In this document: one piece after another, positions 37,901-49,448 of the stretch
How the letters are laid out: every line of letters starts with the position of its first letter
Position numbering within the stretch: the first letter of the stretch is position 1
NCBI RefSeq assembly: GCF_027744825.2
Contig: NC_071334.1
Coordinates: 64,020,937 to 64,084,936, forward strand
Source: Synchiropus splendidus
Lineage: Eukaryota; Chordata; Actinopteri; Syngnathiformes; Callionymidae
DNA: 64,000 nucleotides
Reading direction: 5' to 3'
Made by a program: the position numbers and the translations under genes
Notes under the pieces: generated by a model
Databases searched by the model: none
Told to the model about the DNA's origin: nothing
Seen by the model: only the letters and a program-made list of their open reading frames with translations

Positions 37901-40900
37901 AGGTAGAGGCGCCTGCGTCCCAGCTGCTGAAGCCCCTTCATTTCCTACTTCTGATTCCATTACATTTCCCCAAGTCTGAGCACTAACAGTGTTAACGTTG
38001 CTTGGCCACACCGCTGGGACCCTTGCCTTCATAAAAAGAGGCCTCTGGAATGAGAAAAGGGTCAGGGCACCTCTGGAAAAGGAAAACAAAATCATCTCAG
38101 CCCAGCTTCGAGTGCCCGTCCCACAGCAAACAGATGGGTTCACCTCACCTTTTAAACCAATCACCTCAGCTCCTTGAACCACATCGGCAGCTGTCGGGGG
38201 GCACGTTTAGCTCCCGGAGAGCCACTGGGAGCTCCAGAGGATGCCCGGAATTAAATGACTTATGGACACAATAACTTTAACTGAGTTTGTGAGTTCTGAA
38301 GGAGTCATTTAGCAGCTGGGCAGCAGCAGGAGGGCAGACCATCCGTCACTTCTAGAGTGCCGGAAAGCAAGTTGACAACACGGGACAGGTGCTGAGAAGG
38401 AAGTTAAAGGGCATTGAGGATCTTAAAAATTAGCGAGAGCTCAAACATGAGAGTGTCAGAATAAACAAACCCACCCAGCCATGCAGAGAGGTTCTGGGAG
38501 CTCATTTCCAGTTGACAAACGCACAGACGCAGAACTAAATAAGTCACTGCAGTGTTTACTTATTCATCCTCTTGCTCAACTGTCTGCTTCGACTGCTGGA
38601 AGGCTGGAAACTTCTGTGATCTTCTCGCTTTGTTCATGGAATCATTAGGCCCCAAGACAGAACTGGGGTGAAAAAGCTTCAGCTTGAGGAGTGGAGGTGG
38701 AGAAAGAAGAGTGTGTTTAAATCGAGGAAGCTCATGTCTCGTGGTCTCTGAGCTGTTGAGGATGGTCGGAGGAGAGTCCTTAAGTGATACTTGGCACATA
38801 CCTGAGGGTACTCGAGGGAATGCCCTCCGACTTTTAAGGAGTGGATGAGGGCACTTGCAGAAGAACAAATTGTTTCGTTCAACATTCTCAACGGACAAGT
38901 TAAACACAAGGCCTTGTTATGAAAACACATCTTGCAGTGGAGCTTAAACAAAAGCAGTAAAAAAGTGTGACGCTGACTGAAGCACAAGCACCAAAAACAC
39001 ATGCTAGCTTTCAAGTTACCGTGTACAAGTGTTTCACTCAAGACCGAGACCAGGGCATACACAGACCAAGTCCAAGACCAAGATCGAGTTGAGACCAAGA
39101 ATAATGAAGGGAGGGCAACCAATGAACCACCAATGTAACCCTGAGGTTTGGGCACACGGTCTCCAAACTTGTTTTGCCATGCCTCTGCAGGGACATTAAA
39201 ATAACTTTGCTCCCAACCAACTCAATGTTATATTCTAATTAACAACAAAAATACAATTTTCATAAAACAGTTAAATCTTTTGATCGTCTATTTTGGCTTT
39301 GTCTAGATGAACATACACTCATGCACAAAAAAACAAAAACGGACAAAAACATTTTTAAAATTTTTTTCATGACTTATTATTAATAAAATAAAATTGTGTT
39401 GTCATGATAATTATTTTTGTTTTTCTTATCTGTATGTAACAAACACTGTTTATGACAACAAATATAATCCAGTCCAGGTGTACATTTTTTCTGTCAGAGA
39501 TGGAATTCAGATCAGTTCTCACCATTTCCGCCTGGTTCACAGGGGCCCATTAAATTATCCTGTGGAGATTGTCAACTTCTTTAGCAACCAGATAAGAGCA
39601 CCAGGTCATCTTCATTCAATAGACATAAGGATTCATCGGCATCAGCCTCGCCTGTACTTGTCATCATCTCTCGTCGTTGGTTACTCACAGCATGAAAAGT
39701 ACACCGTTGATTTGGCGTGATTCTGTCAGTAGGTTCAAGATACTAAATAACACACCAGAGCTGCAGATATTGGCTGGACTTTGCATCGCTCGAGACATGA
39801 CTCGGCAGGGTTTGTCTCATCTGGACCCACATGAAAGCAATCTTTGGTATCACAAGATAACAGTGCGGAATTGTTCTTAAATCAATGGCCGCTGGTACGT
39901 ACATGAAAACAAGAAACAACTTGTTGCGGCCCCTGCTGTTGTGCTAGAAGTACAGTCAAGTCACCTCCGACGTAAGATGAAGTGTTCAAAGTTCAAACGC
40001 TGTGCCAGGTCAGGCTCAAAGACATGCACGTCCAGACATCACGGCTGTTGTCGAGGCTCCCTGAAGCCTGACTGGACCTTTGGAGGCTCACTGACCATCA
40101 GCTGCACATTAATCAACCAATTATCAGCCAAAGCCCTGCCCCCCTAATCTAATCACCTCAGGGAAATGGGTCAAGGGGTGCTGGGATTGGATAACCCGGG
40201 GCCGGGTCTCCGCGCCCATGACCCGCTGCTTTGAATTGGTAATGATGTTAATATCCTCCGTATGGTCTGGCCTGTGTGTGAGAGTGTGAGCCCAGGCAGC
40301 CCCCGAGCGGCGAGCGCATCCAGCGGCTGAGCTTCACCCCAGAGTTAATGGCCGGTGAAGAGCCAGGCAGGAGCCAAAGTAACACTATCGGCCTCCCTGG
40401 GGCTGAAGTGCTCCACTCTGCCACTTCCAGCTCTCCATCCAAATCCTCTTTTGGAGACTTCAGCTTCTCCAGTTGTCTGGCGTGCAGTTGCCACTGGCAC
40501 TGAGTCCCAGGATGAGGTCCACTTTCCTTCCAACAACACTCCTGCTCCCCCGGGGCCTCAGACGCTATTGATCCAAGAAGTGGGTAGACTCAAAGAGGAT
40601 TTTGACAGAGAACTGAGGACAGACTAACTTTTAGTTTGTTGTTGTTTAAATGAGAGAAACTGCAGCAACAAAGGAACATTTAACATCTGGACCACCGCAA
40701 AACCCATGTTATTTTCTCACGTGGAGATGTACACTTGGGTCTCCACCAGCCACTTAGTCGGCAGTTTAAGGAGATCATATCACTGGCTCATTTCTAAGGT
40801 AACATTCTTTGGGCGTAGCAGAGGTTAAGAAGATATAAGCAATGAACAGGCCCCATCGGAGCATAACCCAAGAACTGAACAACAACCCTTCAAGAGTTGG

Positions 40901-41030
40901 GAAACCAGCTATTTTGCTGGTAAACACAAGACTTAGCAGTTAAGGCTCAAGTGTTAAAAACCATCCTGACAAATCTCTCTCCTCCATCTGTGAGGTGTTT
41001 CTCTCCATCTCCTGTGCCATCCGCACACAC

Positions 41031-41322
41031 ACGCACTCACTCACTCACTCACTCACATCCCTCCAGCTGCAGCCACAGCCGGCTCCACACAAAGGCGGTC
41101 CAAATGTATGCTAATGAGAGCCAGGCCAATGGTGGAGCCACTCGTTTGGAGAGGAAATGGTTTCCAATAATGGTGGCCCCCGGGGGGATTTCGCACAAAG
41201 TTCAGCTTCACTTTGAAAAATGCATTCAATTCACTTCTGTGTCTGCTCTGCCTCCCTTTCTCCCGTTTCTCCTCGTGATGAATTAAAAAGAAAAGAAAAA
41301 CATTACCGGAATACACCCCCTC

Positions 41323-41355
<33 letters not shown>

Positions 41356-41360
41356 GCACA
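41031..41360. repeat. (ACTC)n and (CA)n simple repeats
   Basis: ACTC units at about 41031-41056 and CA units at 41323-41360, with non-repetitive sequence between them. Both lie in the last pard3b intron. Confidence 0.8.
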
Positions 41361-41914
41361 CCCTCCCCTCGCCTCGGCGTTTCTGCCGAAAGGCTTTGCC
41401 GGAGTTTTGAGGGACTGTGGAGGTGTGATTTATCTTCGTGAGAATCCTCAACCACGAGAACATAAACATGTGTTCGAATCGTGCTCAGAGCAGATCTGGG
41501 ACTCTTCCTTTTTCACCACCGCGGCTTTTTGTTTTTTTTTACTCTGAAAACACATTACATCGAAACATGATATAAAGAATGATCCTATCTGACGGGTGGC
41601 GTATAAAAATAAACGCTTAAATCAGTCACTAGAAACAGACAGTATTGACAGAACATTTGTCTGAGAAATTAATCAATTATTTGGACTGAGGAAGTGTTTA
41701 CAAGTTTCCAGGCACCAAAAAAATAGCCCCGTCACTGTGAGTGCTCAGCCCATCACAGACAGCAAATTCATAAACCGACTGTAGAATCTGTGAGCTGAGG
41801 GATGCTGACACATGCTCCCAACGTTGTGTCACTTTGTGAGGGATATCTGATGCTGTTGGCACCAGAATCTCTCTGTCAACTTTCACGTGAGAAAACAACG
41901 TTGTTGGAAAACTT

Positions 41915-42442
41915 GAGGTGAAAGTACTTGGCTCTGAGATCTTCATATCACCAGACATACATAAACTGTAAAGGACTTTCTTGTCCTTCTTTATCTTCTT
42001 TGCAAAGATCATTGATGCTTTTCTTGACTGAGTTTTGAATGAAGAGTTTCCAAAACAACAGTTTCACAGAAACCCTGGTTTGGGAAAATTGAGGTGAAAG
42101 TACTTGGCTCTGAGATCTTCGTATCACCAGACATACATGAACTGTAAAGGACTTTGTGGTGCTTCTTTATCTTCTTTGCAAAGATTATTGATGCTTTTCT
42201 TGACTGAGTTTTGAATGAAGAGTTTCCAAAACAACAGTGTCACAGAAACCCTGGTTTGGGAAACTTGAGGTGAAAGTACTTGGCTCTGAGATCTTCGTAT
42301 CACCAGACATACATAAACTGTAAAGGACTTTGTGGTGCTTCTTTATCTTCTTTGCAAAGATTATTGATGCTTTTCTTGACTGAGTTTTGAATGAAGAGTA
42401 TCCAAAACAACACTTTCACAGAAACTCTGGTTTTGGAAACTT
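41915..42442. repeat. Tandem array of three 176-bp units
   Basis: The marker GAGGTGAAAGTACTTGGCTC begins at 41915, 42091 and 42267, and a fourth diverged GAGGAAAAAG start falls at 42443, giving an exact period of 176 each time. Adjacent full copies differ by only about six substitutions by eye, with no indels, so the array is young or homogenised. Partial similarity may extend upstream of 41915. A minus-strand frame crosses copy 1 but carries no family motif that I recognise. The array lies in the last intron of pard3b. Confidence 0.93.
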
Positions 42443-44519
42443 GAGGAAAAAGAAACAAGCTCCAACTAATATTTTCAAATGATGCAGTCTGTGAATTGGT
42501 TCAAATTCCCCATCAGGGTCCAGAATAATGACAAGTCCAAAATCCTTTTACAAACAAATTACTGTTGCAATCAATTGCACACGTCAGTCAATTTTGGCTG
42601 AAAAATGACAAAAATAATGAATTGGTTCTTAAATTGGACGCAGGATGTTGTGGCGGAAATGATGATTGACTAATCATTTACACGATAAATTGAAGACAGC
42701 AAATGGAAAGTTTAACTTCTGGCACTTGGAGGTTTCCAGTTTTTGATGTCTGGACTTTCTGTTTGGTTGCCTCACACTGCTGCTTCTCTCCTCCGCTCCT
42801 TCTCCTGATGTCTACGCTCCCTGGTGCCTGTCATATCAGGGCCGCCAATAACCCGTGAAATGACTCCTCTCTCTTTCTCACACTCCTGCTCTCCATCCAT
42901 GAGACGCCTTGCCTCCTTCATTTTTCCTGTCTCACATTCCTCCTCTCAGAGGGGCGTGCTCCATTTACCACAAACATCATTAAAACACTCTCTTTTTGGG
43001 ACTGTATGTGTGCGTGCAAAAGTACAGCCACACTGTGCAGAGATTACAGTGAAAGTAGTCACTAAAGTCAAACACCAGCAACCAAGTACTTCAATGAAAC
43101 CCACAGAAACTATTTAACTATTGACCATTGCCACTTTTTTGAGGTCAACTTGTGATACATCAACGACTTGACCCAGGCAACATTTCATTGGAACCCTCCC
43201 AAGTACGAGGACGCACCGGATCGGATGGAATCGGTCCTGAATTTCAACATCTATGTGAAGAGCTGCTAAAATTCTCTCTCTACCATCGAGCGAACAGACC
43301 TGTCATTCATTTTCCGACATTGGGTGTTCACACTTGTCAAGTCAAAATGTGAACAAAATACGGAGAGAAGGTGGTGAGCTGCACTCAACATGAGACAAGG
43401 GTGGCAACTCTCCTGAAACACTGTGGCACGGCAAACTTAAAGCACAAGTTGGATTCCACTCAGTAGCTATGCAGCTCCCTTCAGTGCTGCAGGGAATGAA
43501 AGAAAAAGGAATCTAAAGCGCTGCACTTCCATCTAGAGCTTATGCTGGATTAGCTGACTTAATTCTGGTGATGTCTAGTACAACTGATCAGAAGAAAGAA
43601 ATGCTGCGTTTGTGACATGTGTGGAAGGAAAAAAAGAGTAAATAGGGATTTGCAAGATGTTCGGAATATGTTTCCTAAAATTGTTATAAAAGGTTCCAGC
43701 TAATGCATCTACTTCCTTGTTCTCCTTGTTTAATAATAATAATAAAAAAAAAAATCTTTGGCAGCCCATTCAGCAATGTAACTAGTAATTCATCCTTCAA
43801 ACACATTTGAATCTGCCTGTCTGAAGGTCACATCTACAGGTTAGGGTTGAGAGAATAAACTTGATGTTGAAACCAGCAATGTTTGCAGTTTGAAGGTGAT
43901 TCTGCATCCAAACACTAAACTCTTTACCTATCTGTTACCTGAGCGTTAGGATGAATGTCGCACTTTAGAATTAGTGCCTGGTTAACGTGCACGTTTCACA
44001 GAGAGAAATGATTATTACAACAGTAAGAAGTAAGCCACCAAGGTAGGTTCAATAAAGTCCTCCTTTCATGGATAAAATGGCACATTGAGGCTGAAAATGT
44101 TTCTGGGATTAAGTTTAGCACAGAGGTGATCGCCTTCTGTGACGGAGTCACACTGAACCAGGATAGTTTGGATTCAGAGTGTGTGTGTGTGTGTGTGTGC
44201 ACAGCAGGACTCAAATTTGACAAAGAGCGGTTGAACAAAGAAAGAAAGCGTGCAGTTGCATTAAAGCCACACTAGGGGTTATGTATCCTTCAACGCTGCG
44301 ATCCTGCCGCTGCTCTCCGGAGAGATGATGAGTCCTATCCCCAGGATGACGCGACACTCCCAAGGCAAACACTCCAGATTTAATTATAATCTCAAAAGAG
44401 GCTTAGCGCCCTTGTGTGCGCATGTGTGTGTGACGTTTGACAAAGGGGAGACACAAAGGAAGTGAGTGAAAGTTATCCATTCACATTCTGGATGAATTGA
44501 ACTCAACCAGACACCTTAC

Positions 44520-44599
44520 CTAGGTTGTTGTTGCTGGTACTGAAAGTCCACTTCTTCATAGAGGTGAGCAGGTCTGGTTTCGGCAGCTCTGGGTGCCAT
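44520..44599 (-). CDS. pard3b: pard3b penultimate coding exon
   Basis: An 80-base exon on the minus strand between the acceptor TTGTCTCGTCACAG and the donor CTAG|GTAAGG. It starts in phase 0 (following the in-frame end of the exon at 58126-58237) and ends with two bases of an Arg codon completed in the terminal exon. It encodes MAPRAAETRPAHLYEEVDFQ followed by YQQQQP and the split Arg. The tract corresponds in position to the variable linker between the basic LRxxYxQAR segment and the C-terminal tail of PARD3B. The initial Met is internal, not a start. Because 80 is not a multiple of three, skipping this exon shifts the frame and meets TGA after four codons in the terminal exon. Confidence 0.85.
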
Positions 44600-46529
44600 C
44601 TGTGACGAGACAAGAACATCCAGGGTTTACACGTCAGAGTTGTTGGACGAGAAGAAACACGCTGTAAATGCAAAGTCTGTGAACAATAGCAACATAATAA
44701 TGTGGATTCTGTGAAGTGGAAGCACACGAGTGTTTTCGTGTTCTCATGTGGCTTCAGTGGGAACCAGAATTCCTGGAGCATGTGGAAACATAAACACTTG
44801 AAACCACAAGTCCCTCTCTTGAACATGTGTTTGTATGTTTCAGCGCCACGATGTGAAGTGGATCCTGAAAGCCTTAAGTTGCTCAATCGCACCAACACAC
44901 CGCATGAAGTGATGCGATTTCACACATGTAACCCGTCCTTGGCATCCTAAAGTGGCTTTCTCAGGCCCTCTTCGGTCCACACTTGCTAACGGAGGGACAA
45001 AAAAGGGTAGAATCCCTTCAACCTCTCTCCATGTCTTGGCAAACAACGGTGGATTACAGGGTTTATGTCGCAAGTAACTGGGTTACTCTGCGTGCGCTCA
45101 TAGGATGCAGGTCCTTCTCTTCCAGTTCATTACATCACAGCCACGTTACAGTGCAGATCTGAATAAATACGAGTTGAAAAGTTCTGGAAAATAAAACATT
45201 AGACTAATGGGAATCATGTGTTTCAGTCTCTGCAGCCAACGTTGAGATCAACTGGATGCTAAGAGCGTGTTACACAATTCTCGGTCAAGTCCTCACCACA
45301 ACAAATAGCAGAGGCAGCACATACTGCAGCAGTTACCAATAACAAGTGCGTAAAGATGAATTGGGTTTGTTGGAATGATAACAATACGTTTTTGCAACAT
45401 AATATTGTTGCATTAAACGTAAACAAATAAGTACCATTGCATGTTTCATGAGTTGTTTTGCCTCACTGTGCCATTATTTCTAAATACCAAACTTGATGCA
45501 GCTATCGAAATCAAAAACTAAAATGTAACTGTCACAAGCCCAGTTCACCGACAGTCAAGGAGCTCATTTTCAATTCACTTCCATCCTCATTCCCAAGGCA
45601 GCAAATAGCGACTAACTTCAAGTGGCTTTGCGTCCAATGCCAAGGCCAATGTCAGCCTTCTATGTTGCACATTGACACAAAGGAGTTTCAGTGGATTGAC
45701 CTTCCAAAAAGCTTGTGGTTAAGGATGTGCTCACACGGGAAGTCTTAAGCCCATGACCATTTGAGGTGCTACAGTATACAGAATAAGTGGCTCAACAACT
45801 AGTTCAGGGTGAAAGGGGCACCATCCCATGGCTAACCCTCACCTCCATCCTTCTTTTAAAGTTCCTGGACTAGGAATAAAACAAACATCATTTGTGTGAA
45901 AGTGCATTGTTGTTACCCCTGAGCCACCCGCGACGTTCTCTCTCTGCATTGCGCAAATCTCAATCTCAACTCTGGACAGACACTCAACCTTTTTTTTTTT
46001 CATGGCATTCAGCTGCTCATACTGTGCGAGAGATTTGCAGTTCACAGCTCTACACGATCCAATGCTCGGATGCGATCTGACTGCTCACACTGAACGTCCA
46101 TGCACAACACGTCAGACTCTTGTATCTGGGAATGCAACGTTGAAAAAGAAGAAGTCGGAAGATCAATCAAGAAGCGATCCAACAGAGAAACAGGGAAGCA
46201 AACAGGAAAGTTTTGATGTTTATTGGATTGATGACGATGAAAACACCAGTTTCTAATGATGAGAACCGAATCTCAGTCCATTCTGTCAACAGGTAACTCT
46301 CTGCATTTAGGTAACTCATCTTCAGGAAGGATTTTTTCAATACAAACACAAAGAAAACTACCAGAATGACGTCCACCTCTGTGATGTGTTATGTTTTCTG
46401 CTTGTTTTGATGTTTCCACATGGTTTTATCCCGTGAAATTTCAACCTTAGAGTACAGTCGGTGAATTGTCCAATGAGAGCTGAACAGCAACTGCTAAATT
46501 ACATTTTACTGGTAATTACTAGTAATATC

Positions 46530-46797
46530 TGAGTTCCGACCAGGATCGGTTCCGACCAACCGGTCGTAAGTCAGATTGGATGCAAGTCGAATGCCATTCA
46601 GAGTAGCCGACGCGAGGGTTACAGGTACTACTGTAGTGGTAGTGTGTGAGAGTGAGATGCTGGGATACTGTGCTGCCGTAACTGTCGCTGCCAGGCTGCT
46701 ACATGCTGCGGTGCCAGACATTGAATAAATCTGCCTGCCGTTGTTGTAAGTACGGGTGGATGCAGGTCGTTGTAAGTCGGATGTTACCTGTACTTTT
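46530..46797. mobile_element. Probable Tigger-type MITE fragment
   Basis: The right end reads GTTGTAAGTCGGATGTTACC then TGTAC, the reverse complement of a GTACAGGTAACATCCGACTT-type terminus. Internal copies of GGTCGTAAGTCAGATTGGAT and AAGTACGGGTGGATGCAGGT repeat the same theme in related forms. The left end lacks a clear matching terminus, so the copy is truncated or diverged. No transposase frame is present. Confidence 0.4.
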
Positions 46798-47843
46798 GTG
46801 TCAGTGTATGTTCAGGCGTGTAGTGTGACAGGTTGAGTGAAATCGTCTTGTGACATTGCTTCAACAGTGCTAGCTACGAACCTGCACACGGTGGAGCAGC
46901 AGGCCATGAAGAGTTGTTTGGTGTAGTAGTCGTTCCACAAAAATCCATTGTACATTTGGCTAATGGCCGAAAGCAGCATGTTCAACACTTGACTAAAAAG
47001 CTCCCAATGACATTTTTTGGAAGATGTGTAGGTTTGAGGAAGACGCGAATCCAAACTTCCGCCTCAGAAGCGAAACTGAATCAGTACTTTCTGAATCAAG
47101 TGGCATACATGAGGCCATGTTTGGAGCAGGCTGTTTGAAACAAAGCTCCCTGGAGGGGTCACGACTGAAGGACACGGGGCGGAAAGATAGCGTGAACATA
47201 AAGTTTCAATTATGTGTAATCATGGTCCCGGAGATTTCCCATACAAACACAGGCTGTTTACACCACGGCCATTCCATCCATCAAGCATGCTGCAGTTGTA
47301 AACATCAGACCGTGGGCCACACAATCAGCCGCCGTTGCAGGCTCATATTAACAACCACTCCAACTGCTCACATGGTCCTGGTCAACTTTCTTCAGCTTTA
47401 CTCTCAAAGACACACCAGCTTGCCATAACCCACACACGCTGCTCAGCACGTCAAACAAACATGCCATAAACAGTGCAAATGAGTCCATACAGGGCCGCTC
47501 CACTGCTCACTCTTGGACTTCAAACTCATAATGCATGTCGATGCAGCGGCTGCGGAACATTACCAGATATCATTAGTATGTTTCTGTAATGTAGCGAGAG
47601 CTAATGTCTCTCGATGGGAGACAGGAAGGAGAGGCACATCAGGGCTACTGCAGGAGTGAGGTTTTATGTGTGTGTTTGTGTGTCTGTGTGCGGATGTAAT
47701 ATGGAGGTGGGGAGAAAACGCTCCATCTCTGGATGGCAGTTTGTGTGTAAGGGAGGGGAGATTATGCAAAGAGATGCAAAATGAGAGGTAAAGGGGCATT
47801 AGTGTTTAGAGAGAGCTGGGACTCAGGTGGAGGCGGCTCGGTG

Positions 47844-47865
47844 CGTGTGTGTGTGTGTGTGTGTG
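47844..47865. repeat. (GT)n microsatellite
   Basis: Uninterrupted GT run of about 11 units within the pard3b intron. A shorter run of the same type lies at 44179-44199, inside the last intron. Confidence 0.9.
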
Positions 47866-49303
47866 AGAGGGAGAGACAAAGCTGGAGCACAGTAAATGAG
47901 AGAGAATGATGAGGAAATGGACAAATATATATATAAAACTAAGAAAACAGACGGAAAAACATCTGTTAACACACACACCATAAAGCGGATTTGGAAAGGA
48001 AGCAAAATACCATATGAGCTCCGGAGGTTATGGAGACACTGCTATAGCTACCAACACAAACGCACTCCAGCATAAGCAGACACACAAGCAAACAATCACA
48101 AACACAAGACTCAGCTTCACCATGGCAACTGGTAAGAGAGAAGATTCATCTGAGACACGACGTAAAGAATATTTAAGAAGTTGATGGGTGATCAGTGCAA
48201 GCATGCGGAAGAGACAAGTTCACAGACTCATCGTGAACCTGGCGACCCCGGAGACGGAGATGAGAAAGTATCATGAGCACGCCGCAGATGTCGAACGCTT
48301 CTTCTCTGATGCTTCCCCGTTTACGAGCTGGGAGCGAGTGTTACACTGGAGAGGTTGTTAAAAGAGACAGAGAGCTGGTATGAATGACTTGTTTCAACAG
48401 ATGCGGAGGTCAAATGCAAGCGTACCTGAAATGCTTTCAGTACGTGGATAAGGTGGGTGAAAAAACATGCGTACAGGTACACAATAGTATTTACACCAAA
48501 CAATTCAAAACCCTTCCCCACAACAAGTGATCTGAAGCACATTAGAACTGTTAAAATGATATGAACATCATGTGTTTTACGAATGAATCTCAGGGTGTGT
48601 TCGTGCGAGCTTGAAAAAGAAAAACACCATAGCATCTTTCAAATTAGACAGCTCTGCCTTCACAGACGACTCTGAGAGACACAGCTCGAGCAGCTGTCGC
48701 ATTCATCAGAAAATATTGCAGCAGCAGCTCAGGAAATGATTTTCCTGAAGCACTTGTGGCTTTGGCTGCAAATGTGCGACGCTCCAATGTGAAATGAACC
48801 TCCACGCGGTGAGGAGTTACGACACAAAGAGTGACATCGGAGGAGGACGATCGACTCCAGAGAGTTTCTCCAAACAATAAAATAAGCTGCATGAACATCC
48901 ACCTTTTATGAACTTTCACATTAGCTTGAAACAGCAACTATTCCTTCCACGCTCAGGGTCTAATTTGGTGTATTTCACAGGTTGATTCTTCCGTGAAGAT
49001 GATCAGAATAATAAAAGCACCAAGTTCCACGGTCGAGACCTTCACCGTGAAGAGTCCAGTGGTTTGTTCGATCACCACTGAGTGTGCACTCCACAGCCTC
49101 AGAAACCAAGTCTTCTACGCAGCAGCAGCATCACAAGAATGACAGCTGTTCGGATCAGCTAGATCCAGAAACACAAGCAAAAGTAATTTTCAAACAACCT
49201 GTCTGCTGATGAGCCACTAAAACCTTCCTCAGCGGGTCAAGTAGCCTCTTTCATTCCAGTTGGGGGGTTAGCCTTTTGTCACACAAGATTAGCTCTGATT
49301 AGG

Positions 49304-49414
49304 AGTGTGTGTGTGTGTGTGTGTGTGTGTAGTTTTACCCCCTGGTGTCCACTAAACACTCACCCACCTGGACCCCTACACCCTGAACTCATTAGAAGCA
49401 GATGGCGCCGGCGT

Positions 49415-49447
<33 letters not shown>
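49304..49447. repeat. Inverted pair of (GT)n and (CA)n microsatellites
   Basis: GT units run 49304-49330 and CA units about 49415-49447, separated by about 85 bases of unique sequence. The arrays are reverse complements and could pair as a stem in transcribed pard3b pre-mRNA or in single-stranded DNA. No transposon termini flank them. Confidence 0.9.

Positions 49448-49448
<1 letters not shown>

Larger units (their letters stand above)
31925..44519 (-). other. pard3b: Last intron of pard3b (12.6 kb)
   Basis: Bounded on the minus strand by the donor CTAG|GTAAGG at 44519 and the acceptor TTTCAG at 31925. It holds a long CA array (34907-34962), a poly-G run (about 37790-37799), a CACT/CA array (41031-41056, 41323-41360) and a 176-bp tandem repeat (41915-42442). 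DNA-transposon-like debris occurs near 32590-32660 (GGGCCACATCCGGTCTGCG) and 39045-39100 (repeated GACCAAG). The block at about 40140-40265 may be regulatory. No nested gene was recognised in either orientation. Confidence 0.75.

Noticed and set aside
39394..39720. 108-residue plus-strand frame in the last pard3b intron
   Set aside because: No recognisable domain, AT-rich start, and no neighbouring exon or transcript signal.
41698..42012. 104-residue minus-strand frame next to the 176-bp array
   Set aside because: About a third of it lies in repeat copy 1, the rest has no family motif I recognise, and it has no splice or promoter context.
41915..42442. Regularly spaced repeats as a CRISPR-like array
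   Set aside because: The whole 176-base period is repeated without unique spacers, and the host is a vertebrate genome.
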